Positions 43,810 through 50,830 of a DNA stretch of 54,389 nt are shown piece by piece. A program made the translations under genes and the position numbers. Positions within the stretch are counted from its first letter, which is position 1, and each line of letters opens with the position of its first letter. Below the pieces are notes generated by a model, which was given only the letters and a program-made list of their open reading frames with translations, was not told where the DNA came from and did no database searches. The stretch covers positions 1-54,389 of the forward strand of contig JACDOJ010000008.1 of assembly GCA_017656135.1 (NCBI GenBank), written 5' to 3'. The stretch comes from Bacillota bacterium. Its GTDB lineage: Bacteria > Bacillota > UBA5301.

Positions 43810-44400
43810 ATGCTGCGCAAGTTCATTCTATATTGCCTCCTTGTAGGAGGCCTTTTTTTATCCCCGGCTGTTTTCGCTTCGGGCCAGTACTCAGATATTA
43901 CCGAGGGCCATTGGGCCTGGCCGTACCTGCAGAAATTGGCTGAGGTCGGCGTCTTGGAACCCTTTGATTCCTCTGAATTTGCCGGCGATAAGCCCCTAAC
44001 CAGGTTTGAATACCTACAAAGCACCGCCGCCCTCTTGGATTACCTGGACCTCAATTCCAGCCAAGTTGCCGGCGAGGTGGAGGCGAAAAAGTATACCCTC
44101 CGTTTAGAGGAAGAGGTCTCCGATCTCGCGAACCGGCTTAACACGCTGGAGGCCAGATTCCGCCTCCAGGATATCGTCTTGGAGAGTCTTAAAGCGGACC
44201 TCTCGGATTTGGACACGAATGGCACCTTAACCCTAAATACCACTCTCTCCACCGCAGAAATCCAGAGTTATGAGGCGCGCATCTCTCAGCTTGAGAAATC
44301 CGTGAATGAACTACAAAATGTGATCAATAAGAAAGATGAGCAAATCCAACACCTGTACATAATCATTGCTCTTCTAGGAGCTACCAGTATTCTCAAATAG
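43810..44400 (+). CDS. Exported SLH-domain coiled-coil protein with hydrophobic C-terminus (short form)
   Basis: This 196-residue protein has a signal peptide (1-23, cleavage near VFA-SG), one SLH domain (about 26-80: YSDITEGHWAWPYLQKLAEVG, then GDKPLTRFEYLQ), a heptad-rich coiled coil (about 88-180) and a hydrophobic C-terminal tail LYIIIALLGATSI. SLH domains bind pyruvylated wall polymers or peptidoglycan. The order SLH-coiled coil-membrane anchor equals that of Thermotoga Omp-alpha, which spans the periplasm to the outer membrane. Anchoring in the inner membrane cannot be excluded. It precedes exbB by 75 bases; AGCAGG/CCTGCT (44408-44428) forms a small hairpin in that gap. Confidence 0.82.
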   Translation: MLRKFILYCLLVGGLFLSPAVFASGQYSDITEGHWAWPYLQKLAEVGVLEPFDSSEFAGDKPLTRFEYLQSTAALLDYLDLNSSQVAGEVEAKKYTLRLEEEVSDLANRLNTLEARFRLQDIVLESLKADLSDLDTNGTLTLNTTLSTAEIQSYEARISQLEKSVNELQNVINKKDEQIQHLYIIIALLGATSILK

Positions 44401-44475
44401 CCTCAAGAGCAGGAACTAACTGCCTGCTGTCGAAGGTTTTACCTATTACAGTGGAAGTGACAGGAGGAGGCACTA

Positions 44476-45090
44476 ATGATCGAACTGTTCCGGCAGGGCG
44501 GGATTATCATGTACCCGCTGCTCTTCTTATCAATTCTGGCTCTGGCAGTTATCATCGAACGCATCTACTATTTCCTGATGATTCGGGACGACTTGGAAGA
44601 AGTCATGGACAAGGTGGAAAGCGCCCTTAAACGGGACCGGGTTTTGGAGGCCATGCAGATTGCCAGGCGGGCCAAGGGGCCGGTGGCTGCAGTTTTGGCA
44701 GCTGCCATCGCCCATAAAGGCGAAAGCCGTCATGTGCTTGAGGATTACGTGCGCAAAGCCGGCAGTGAAGAGTTGTATAAGCTGGAGCGGGGTCTACCGG
44801 TTCTGGAAATGATCGTCACCATTTCCCCGCTTCTGGGCCTTTTAGGCACGGTTCTAGGTATTATCGAGAGTTTCAACATTTTAGGGGCTATGCAGGGTGT
44901 CTCGGAACCGGCGGTTTTGAGCGTGGGCATCGCCAAAGCCCTTTTGACCACCGCCACCGGTTTGGCCATTGCCATTCCAGTAGCTGTGTTCCATACCTAC
45001 TTCAACCGGAGAATCGATAAATTCCTTTTGGAGATGAACAAACGGTCGGTTGATATTGTCAATCTGTTGGCTGGTCGAGGTGAGAGCTAA
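44476..45090 (+). CDS. exbB: ExbB/TolQ/MotA-family proton channel protein
   Basis: This 204-residue inner-membrane protein has three helices: residues 12-35, 112-135 and 155-178. The conserved block TISPLLGLLGTVLGIIESF and ALLTTATGLAIAIPVAVFHTYF are the ExbB/TolQ signature, including the channel Thr residues. ExbB and ExbD form the stator that uses proton flow to drive TonB. The next two genes encode ExbD and TonB, so the ExbB assignment is preferred over TolQ or MotA. AGGAGGAGG precedes ATG 44476; the stop overlaps exbD (TAATG). Confidence 0.92.
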   Translation: MIELFRQGGIIMYPLLFLSILALAVIIERIYYFLMIRDDLEEVMDKVESALKRDRVLEAMQIARRAKGPVAAVLAAAIAHKGESRHVLEDYVRKAGSEELYKLERGLPVLEMIVTISPLLGLLGTVLGIIESFNILGAMQGVSEPAVLSVGIAKALLTTATGLAIAIPVAVFHTYFNRRIDKFLLEMNKRSVDIVNLLAGRGES

Positions 45091-45497
45091 TGTATTTCAC
45101 CCGGTCCAGCAAACGCAAACCGGAAATCAATGTCGTGCCCATGCTCGACGTTATCTTCTTTTTGTTAATCTTTTTCATGCTCTTTACCACCTTCCGTACG
45201 GATACCCAAGGTTTCAACCTGAACTTGCCCAAGGCCGTCACCGGAGACAATCAACCCAGCCAGCTTTTGACCGTGACTGTTACCGAGGATGGAACCATCT
45301 TTGTCAAGGATAGGCGGGCCGATGCGGACCTCGTCAAGTCGGAGGTCGCCTCATACCTGGAGAGCCACCCGCACGGGGTGGTCTTGTTGAAGGCCGATGA
45401 AACCGTTCGCTACCGGTATGTGGTCAAGGCCATGGATGCTATTCGGGCTGCCGGGGGGTACCGTATTGCCTTAGCAGTGGAAAAGGAATCCCTGTGA
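45090..45497 (+). CDS. exbD: ExbD/TolR-family biopolymer transport protein
   Basis: This 135-residue protein has one N-terminal helix and a periplasmic domain. The helix carries the essential proton-relaying Asp (Asp20) in NVVPMLDVIFFLLIFFMLF, preceded by a short basic cytoplasmic stretch. The periplasmic domain ends with the conserved YVVKAMDAIRAAGGYRIALA. It overlaps exbB by one base, indicating coupled production of the stator. Confidence 0.93.
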   Translation: MYFTRSSKRKPEINVVPMLDVIFFLLIFFMLFTTFRTDTQGFNLNLPKAVTGDNQPSQLLTVTVTEDGTIFVKDRRADADLVKSEVASYLESHPHGVVLLKADETVRYRYVVKAMDAIRAAGGYRIALAVEKESL

Positions 45498-45510
45498 TTC
45501 AGGTGAGGAC

Positions 45511-46539
45511 ATGAGATTTTCTAGTGATGACAACACCAATATTTATTGGGCACTAGCTGTTTCTCTGATCATCCACCTGGTACTGCTCTTCTTTGTGCCG
45601 GTCTTTAATCCCGGCCTGCTTTCGGGGGATCCTTCCCTGTCAGCCGGGGGGTACTTAGAGGTGGCTTATATTGAAAGCCTGCCGGGTCCAGGGACCGGAC
45701 CAGTGCAATCCACTGTGAAAATTGAGCCGGTGAAACCTAAAATCAACAAAACAGCCCAGAAGCCGGCCACCGAAGTCGAAGTAGTGGAAAAGCCGAAACC
45801 GAAGCCTGAACCTAAGCCGGAGCCAAAACCAGAACCTAAACTCGAACCTGAGATTGAACCTGAACCGGAACCTGAAATTAATCCTGAGCCCAAAGAGCAG
45901 GTGGAGCCGGTGCCAGAGCCAGAGCCAGAGCCGGAACCAGTTCCTGAGGTGGAAAATGAGCCGGCCCAGAAACCTGAGCCGGAGCCTGCTCCCGAAGAAA
46001 CTGTGGCGACTCAGGAAACTGAGCTTCGCGAAGAGGGCCTCATTTCCAGCAGCACCAGTCCTGAGGAGATAGTGCTGCCGGAGAAGAGTCAGCCTGCGGA
46101 GGAGACCGCGGCTCCTACCTCTTCGGCCGCTCCGTTAAAAGAGGAAGAACCGGATCTTGAGCCTAAGGAGGCACCGTCCGAAGAAACCGGGTCGGGCTCA
46201 GAGGGCAGTCCAGGCGAGGCGGCGCCGGATGGCAGCTCTTTCGTCCATTTCGGCCCGGCCCCGTATTTGCCCAAAAACATCAGCAACAAAGAGTTCGCCG
46301 GTCAGGTGGATCTGGCCGTGAAAGTCTCCTTGACCGGCAGCGTGGAGGAGATTTTGGTAGAGAACTCATCGGGTGACCTTGCTTTGGACGAATACGCCCA
46401 AAAGTTCGTGGAGTATCAGTGGAAGTTCCGGGCCGAAGAAACCGGGTATATCATTCACTTGAGTTTCAAGTATGAGAAGGACAAACCCAGAGCGGAAGTC
46501 ATTTACCGTGGCTTGGAACGGTTGGAGAGAGGAGAATAG
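45511..46539 (+). CDS. tonB: TonB-like energy transducer
   Basis: This 342-residue protein has an N-terminal membrane anchor with His (LAVSLIIHLVLLFF, about residues 14-30), a long Pro/Glu/Lys-rich periplasmic spacer (about 75-235, with many PEP units), and a C-terminal TonB domain (about 250-335: GQVDLAVKVSLTGSVEEIL, SSGDLALDEYA, YQWKF). Family proteins contact outer-membrane receptors. Its presence behind exbB/exbD argues for an outer membrane. The spacer would span a wide periplasm. No TonB-dependent receptor is in the window, so the driven partner is unknown. Confidence 0.9.
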   Translation: MRFSSDDNTNIYWALAVSLIIHLVLLFFVPVFNPGLLSGDPSLSAGGYLEVAYIESLPGPGTGPVQSTVKIEPVKPKINKTAQKPATEVEVVEKPKPKPEPKPEPKPEPKLEPEIEPEPEPEINPEPKEQVEPVPEPEPEPEPVPEVENEPAQKPEPEPAPEETVATQETELREEGLISSSTSPEEIVLPEKSQPAEETAAPTSSAAPLKEEEPDLEPKEAPSEETGSGSEGSPGEAAPDGSSFVHFGPAPYLPKNISNKEFAGQVDLAVKVSLTGSVEEILVENSSGDLALDEYAQKFVEYQWKFRAEETGYIIHLSFKYEKDKPRAEVIYRGLERLERGE

Positions 46540-46542
46540 GCG

Positions 46543-48576
46543 ATGCCCAGAGCCCTTCTAGCACTAGTGCTCATTGTCATAACCAGCCTGGTAACACCGC
46601 TGGCCGCTGACGCAGTGGAGAGCGAGGGGCTAAAGAATTCCGAAACCGTTTCAATCAGCAATGAGTACATCCGCATAGTCGTTAACGCGGAAGGGGAAAA
46701 TACTGGCAGGTTTGCCTTGGAAACTACTGGCGGTGACCCTGACCGCACGTCAGATGACGGCGAACCTCTGATTTACGGCAGACCTAAACCCTGGACCAGT
46801 TACACCACGGTTAGAGTCGACGACGAGGATTACGTTTTCGGTGGAAAGACTACTAAACGGGCCGGCCTTTCTGGTAAATACGGCGAGGTGGTTTCAGGTC
46901 CAGAGGTCCAAGGCGATGGTATTGAGATTACAGCAAAGCTGGGACCGGTGGAGGTCCTGCAGCGGTTGGAGTTTGCGGTCAGCTCCACCACCGGCTATCG
47001 GGATTCAGCCCGCATCATCTACCGGATCACCAATACCGATGCGGTTCCCCACGAGGTCGGGCTGCGGATCATGCTGGATACCCTGTTGGGAGCCAACGAC
47101 GGAGCCCCCTTCCGGTTTCACGAGGAAGCCATTTTGGGAGATGCCGAGTACCAGGGAGATGAGCTGCCCGATTTTTGGCAGGCCTTTGATTCCCTCAGCG
47201 ATCCCAGGGTGATCGCCCAGGGGACACTCAAGGGTCCCGATGTAACCACACCTGACCGGATCATCTTTTCCAACTGGGGCTCTTTTGCCGACGGTCTCTG
47301 GGAGATAGATTTCCAACCCGGCCGAGAGTTCTTGCGGTTGGGAGAGTTCGAGTTAGATAGCGCGGTCGGCCTCTACTGGGAGCCGGCAACCTTGCTCCCT
47401 GGTGAGAGCCGCACATATGTCACTGGTTACGGTATGGGCGGCCTCAGCATCAGTCCCGGTGAGCTCAGCCTTGGGGTTACTTCACCGGCCACTGTTGCCC
47501 TGGACAAAGACGGCCGGGCCCGGATTCCGGTGGTCGCCTACTTGGAGAACACCGGTGAGGGTATTGGCCGGGAGCTAACCATCACCCTAAAAGCTCCCAG
47601 TGGCATGGCCTTCTCCCCTGATACACCGCCAAGCAGGATAATTGGTTTTCTGCGTCCAGGTAAAAGCACCCAGGCCTCCTGGGTCCTGGTGGCTGATAGG
47701 CGCTTGGCCGGTCGCTCGGTGAGCCTGAGGGTGGAGGTGAAAGGGCCTGATATTGACACAGTTGCCGTGGAGCGGCGTCTGAAGATTTTAGGTCCGCCGG
47801 AGTTGGATTTCGAGCTCACCGGTTACCCTAAGGAGAATTCGGACTACTATGTTCTCGAGGCCAGCCTAGCCAATGAAGGTCAGTCCAGCGCCTATAACGT
47901 CGAAGCTGTGCTGGAATTGCCTGAAGGTTGGGAGGCTGCCCCACTGGAGAAAACCAACCGCTTTTTAGGGGAGCTGAAACCGGTTGAAGGCGGAGAAGGT
48001 CAGGTTATCCGGTGGCAGTGGCAGGTTAAGCCAATGCCCTTTGCGGCTCAACCTGAATTAGCAGCGAAAGTGACTTCCACCAACACCGACCCCATTACGG
48101 AAAGACTTCGGGAGCTTTCGTTGCCGCAACCGATGCCTAAGATCTTCATAGCGCCGGTTTCCGAGGCCTACGTTCCCGGTGATCTGGTGGAAGTAGCGAT
48201 AAAGGCCTTGGACATCCAAGGTTTCAGCGGGTTGCGCCTGGTACTGGCATACAACCCACAGCAATTGGCCTTTTTAGACTACAGCCGAGGCCACCTCTGG
48301 GTCGATGCAACTGGCCAGCCTTATGAGTTCAGTGTGAACCATAACCCGCATGCCGGGCAGATCATCCTGGAAGGGAAGATACCGGCGGGGAAAGGCATCT
48401 ACACCGGCAAAGGTGACGTTGTTCAGCTGAGATTTTTGGCCCTTGCCCCCGGCATAAGCCCGATTAAAGTGGTGGAAACACCGCTTTTATACAGCTCGGT
48501 AGCGGATCAAGATATCGCCTTAGAGGTCATACCGATTACCGTTAAGGAACAAGGAGTGGGTGTCAATGAGGAGTAG
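46543..48576 (+). CDS. Exported multi-domain protein with C-terminal cohesin-like domain
   Basis: This 677-residue protein has a signal peptide (1-25, near LAA-DA) without a lipobox Cys. Residues 35-310 form an unrecognised beta-rich domain containing RIIYRITNTDAVPHEVGLRI. Residues 310-530 look like two Ig-like NEW3/DUF11-type repeats (PVVAYLENTGEGIGRELTI; EASLANEGQSSAYNVEAVL). Residues 535-670 resemble a cohesin domain (VPGDLVEVAIKALDIQGFSG, LAYNPQQLAFLDYSRG, GKGDVVQLRFLAL). It lies three bases after tonB, so it is probably part of the same system. No dockerin partner is visible. Confidence 0.75.
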   Translation: MPRALLALVLIVITSLVTPLAADAVESEGLKNSETVSISNEYIRIVVNAEGENTGRFALETTGGDPDRTSDDGEPLIYGRPKPWTSYTTVRVDDEDYVFGGKTTKRAGLSGKYGEVVSGPEVQGDGIEITAKLGPVEVLQRLEFAVSSTTGYRDSARIIYRITNTDAVPHEVGLRIMLDTLLGANDGAPFRFHEEAILGDAEYQGDELPDFWQAFDSLSDPRVIAQGTLKGPDVTTPDRIIFSNWGSFADGLWEIDFQPGREFLRLGEFELDSAVGLYWEPATLLPGESRTYVTGYGMGGLSISPGELSLGVTSPATVALDKDGRARIPVVAYLENTGEGIGRELTITLKAPSGMAFSPDTPPSRIIGFLRPGKSTQASWVLVADRRLAGRSVSLRVEVKGPDIDTVAVERRLKILGPPELDFELTGYPKENSDYYVLEASLANEGQSSAYNVEAVLELPEGWEAAPLEKTNRFLGELKPVEGGEGQVIRWQWQVKPMPFAAQPELAAKVTSTNTDPITERLRELSLPQPMPKIFIAPVSEAYVPGDLVEVAIKALDIQGFSGLRLVLAYNPQQLAFLDYSRGHLWVDATGQPYEFSVNHNPHAGQIILEGKIPAGKGIYTGKGDVVQLRFLALAPGISPIKVVETPLLYSSVADQDIALEVIPITVKEQGVGVNEE

Positions 48577-49393
48577 GTTGTTTCGGAGTTCGCTCTGCCT
48601 GATCTTAATTTTGGCTCTCTCCCTGCCTGCCCTGGCGGCAGCTGAGATCAAGGATGTTCCCCCAAACCACTGGGCTTATAGCGCCGTGCAAAAACTCCTG
48701 GAAAAGGGATATCTCTCCCTCTACCAAGATGGGACCTTCCGGGGGGATAAAGCTGTAGACCGCTACACCTTTGCAGTGGTGGTTGCCAGGCTGATTTCGG
48801 AGATGGCGGCCTTAGGCAGCGGGCAACCGGCGACTGATAAAGTAGCTTCCGAGGATCTGCAGCTTTTGCGCAAGTTGACCACTGAGTTTCGGGATGAGCT
48901 GGTGCAGTTGGCCACAACCGATGAGTCCATTCAGGGCGACTTGGAAGCAGCCGCCAAGGAACAGACGGTCCTCAGGGAGGACTTAAATAAACTCCTGGTC
49001 CAAGTCTATCAGCTGCAGCAGTCCACTAAGGCTTTAGCCGAAAAGGATGAGAAGCTGTCCGGCGAGCTAGATGCGGTTCGGACTCAAGTGGAAGAGAACG
49101 GCCAAGCGATAGCAGGACTCAGTCAGGGGTTAGAGAAGAACCGGAGTGAACTCGGCAGCCTAAGATCTGATTTGGAGGCCTTGCAGACTAAAATCGATGA
49201 TGAGGTTCTTACCCGAACCTCCGGAACCTATGTCCGCCAGCAGTCCATGGAAAAAGAGCTCCAAAAACTGAGTCAGGAGTTTGAGAGTTACCGGCGCAGC
49301 TCCGAGGCTGAGCTGGAAGATTTGAAGAAGGAGAACCAGTGGCTGTTTATTGGTATGATTGGCAGCATTCTTTTGAGCTTCGTCCTGAATTAA
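48566..49393 (+). CDS. Exported SLH-domain coiled-coil protein with C-terminal membrane anchor (long form)
   Basis: This protein of about 275 residues has a signal peptide (1-25, near ALA-AA), one SLH domain (about 28-85: IKDVPPNHWAYSAVQKLLEKG, GDKAVDRYTFAVVVARL), a coiled coil of about 160 residues (95-255) and a C-terminal hydrophobic helix WLFIGMIGSILLSFVLN. The plan repeats that of the protein at 43810, with a coil nearly twice as long, and is that of Thermotoga Omp-alpha. ATG 48566 is nine bases after AAGGAG; GTG 48560 is only three. It overlaps the cohesin-like gene by 11 bases. Confidence 0.85.
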   Translation: MRSRLFRSSLCLILILALSLPALAAAEIKDVPPNHWAYSAVQKLLEKGYLSLYQDGTFRGDKAVDRYTFAVVVARLISEMAALGSGQPATDKVASEDLQLLRKLTTEFRDELVQLATTDESIQGDLEAAAKEQTVLREDLNKLLVQVYQLQQSTKALAEKDEKLSGELDAVRTQVEENGQAIAGLSQGLEKNRSELGSLRSDLEALQTKIDDEVLTRTSGTYVRQQSMEKELQKLSQEFESYRRSSEAELEDLKKENQWLFIGMIGSILLSFVLN

Positions 49394-49423
49394 GCTTAGA
49401 ACTGACCTGAATAGCCATGCAGA

Positions 49424-49454
49424 GGCGGGGATAATCCCGCCTTTGTTGTATAAT
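49424..49454 (+). terminator. Short terminator-like hairpin and -10 box before miaB
   Basis: GGCGGG (49424-49429) and CCCGCC (49436-49441) form a 6-bp GC-rich stem with a GATAAT loop, followed by TTTGTTG, a weak T-run. An exact TATAAT lies at 49449-49454, in the right place for a miaB promoter, but the region 17 bases upstream is inside the stem and lacks a -35. Read together they mark the boundary between the envelope cluster and the miaB-mutS-mutL operon. Confidence 0.55.
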
Positions 49455-49489
49455 AACTAGGAGAATTGTCAACGGGAGGACTGCGCTCT

Positions 49490-50830
49490 ATGGCTAAGAC
49501 AGGAGCTAAAACTTATTATATCACCACCATGGGTTGTCAAATGAATGAACACGATTCGGAACGGATTGCCGGTCTCTTAGAAGCCTACGGGTATGTGCAG
49601 GCCGAAGATATCTCCGAAGCTGACCTCATTCTCTTTAACACTTGTTGCGTCCGGGAGAACCCTGAGAATAAGCTGTACGGCCGCCTGGGTGAGATAAAAC
49701 GCCTCAAGGAAAAGAATCCGAATTTGATCGTGGGAGTCTGCGGCTGCATGGTGCAACAGGATGTGCAACGGGAGCGCCTGGAGGAATCCTACCCGTACGT
49801 GGATCTGATTTTTGGGACCCACAACCTGCACCGGGTACCGGCCCTCTTGGAGCGAGCCGAGGCCGGAGAACGGGTTATCGAAGTCTGGGATGAAGCTCAA
49901 GAACAGGTGGAAGGCGTGCCGGCCAAACGCGGGCATGACCTTAAGGCTTGGGTTAACGTAACCTTCGGTTGTGATAACTTCTGCTCTTACTGCATCGTGC
50001 CTTACGTCCGCGGCCGTTGCCGGAGCCGGGAAAAGGAAGCTGTCCTCTCGGAAATCAGAGACCTGGTGGCCAAAGGTTACCGGGAGGTCACCTTGCTTGG
50101 GCAAAACGTCAACGCTTACGGGAAAGATTTGGATTCTCCGTTAGACTTTGCAGATCTTTTGGCTGAGGTCAATGCCATCCCCGGCCTTTGGCGAGTTCGC
50201 TTCACTACCTCTCATCCCAGAGATGTAGATGACAAAATGATTGAGGCCCTGGCCAGATTGGAGAAAGTCTGTGAACACCTGCATCTCCCCCTGCAATCCG
50301 GAAGCAGTCGGATACTGGCCCGGATGAACCGGGGCTACACCTCAGAGCAGTACTTGAAGCTGGTGGAAAAGATCAAACGTGCAGTCCCGGGGATCAGCCT
50401 GACCACCGACATTATTGTGGGTTTTCCCGGCGAGACCGATGAGGACTTCGCTGAAACCATGCGGGTAGTGGAAGAAGTCCGGTACGATTCCGCCTTTACC
50501 TTTGTTTATTCTCCCCGAGTCGGAACCCCGGCCGCCAAGATGCCAGACCAGGTTCCAGAGGAAGTCAAGAAAGAACGGATCATGGCCCTGGTAGATTTAC
50601 AGAAATCCATCAGCGAAGATGCCAATAGGTCTTACCTGGGCAAGGAGGTGGAGGTTCTAGTAGAAGGGCCCAGTAAAAACAATGATCAGGTCTTGGCCTC
50701 CCGAACTCGCACCAACAAGTTGGTCCACTTCTCAGGCGGCCCGGAATTGATTGGTAAATTGGTTACCGTTAAAATAACCGAAATTACCCCGTGGACGCTC
50801 TACGGAGAAATGGTGGGGGAGAGTAAGTAA
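49490..50830 (+). CDS. miaB: tRNA-2-methylthio-N6-isopentenyladenosine methylthiotransferase
   Basis: MiaB adds the 2-methylthio group at A37 of tRNAs using radical SAM chemistry and a second Fe-S cluster. The 446-residue product has the N-terminal cluster cysteines in TMGCQMNEHDS, FNTCCVREN and GVCGCM, the radical-SAM CxxxCxxC in GCDNFCSYCIVPYVRG, and a C-terminal TRAM domain. ATG 49490 follows GGGAGGA by nine bases; TTG 49466 lacks support. It is joined to mutS by a one-base overlap, as in many Firmicutes. Confidence 0.96.
   Translation: MAKTGAKTYYITTMGCQMNEHDSERIAGLLEAYGYVQAEDISEADLILFNTCCVRENPENKLYGRLGEIKRLKEKNPNLIVGVCGCMVQQDVQRERLEESYPYVDLIFGTHNLHRVPALLERAEAGERVIEVWDEAQEQVEGVPAKRGHDLKAWVNVTFGCDNFCSYCIVPYVRGRCRSREKEAVLSEIRDLVAKGYREVTLLGQNVNAYGKDLDSPLDFADLLAEVNAIPGLWRVRFTTSHPRDVDDKMIEALARLEKVCEHLHLPLQSGSSRILARMNRGYTSEQYLKLVEKIKRAVPGISLTTDIIVGFPGETDEDFAETMRVVEEVRYDSAFTFVYSPRVGTPAAKMPDQVPEEVKKERIMALVDLQKSISEDANRSYLGKEVEVLVEGPSKNNDQVLASRTRTNKLVHFSGGPELIGKLVTVKITEITPWTLYGEMVGESK

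Noticed and set aside
45780-45980. DNA tandem repeat
   Set aside because: The repetitive bases simply encode the Pro/Glu/Lys-rich TonB spacer; no exact unit array of the type seen in CRISPR or VNTR loci.
49577-50104. 175-codon - strand frame in miaB
   Set aside because: Overlaps the conserved cysteine regions of miaB and resembles no protein I know.
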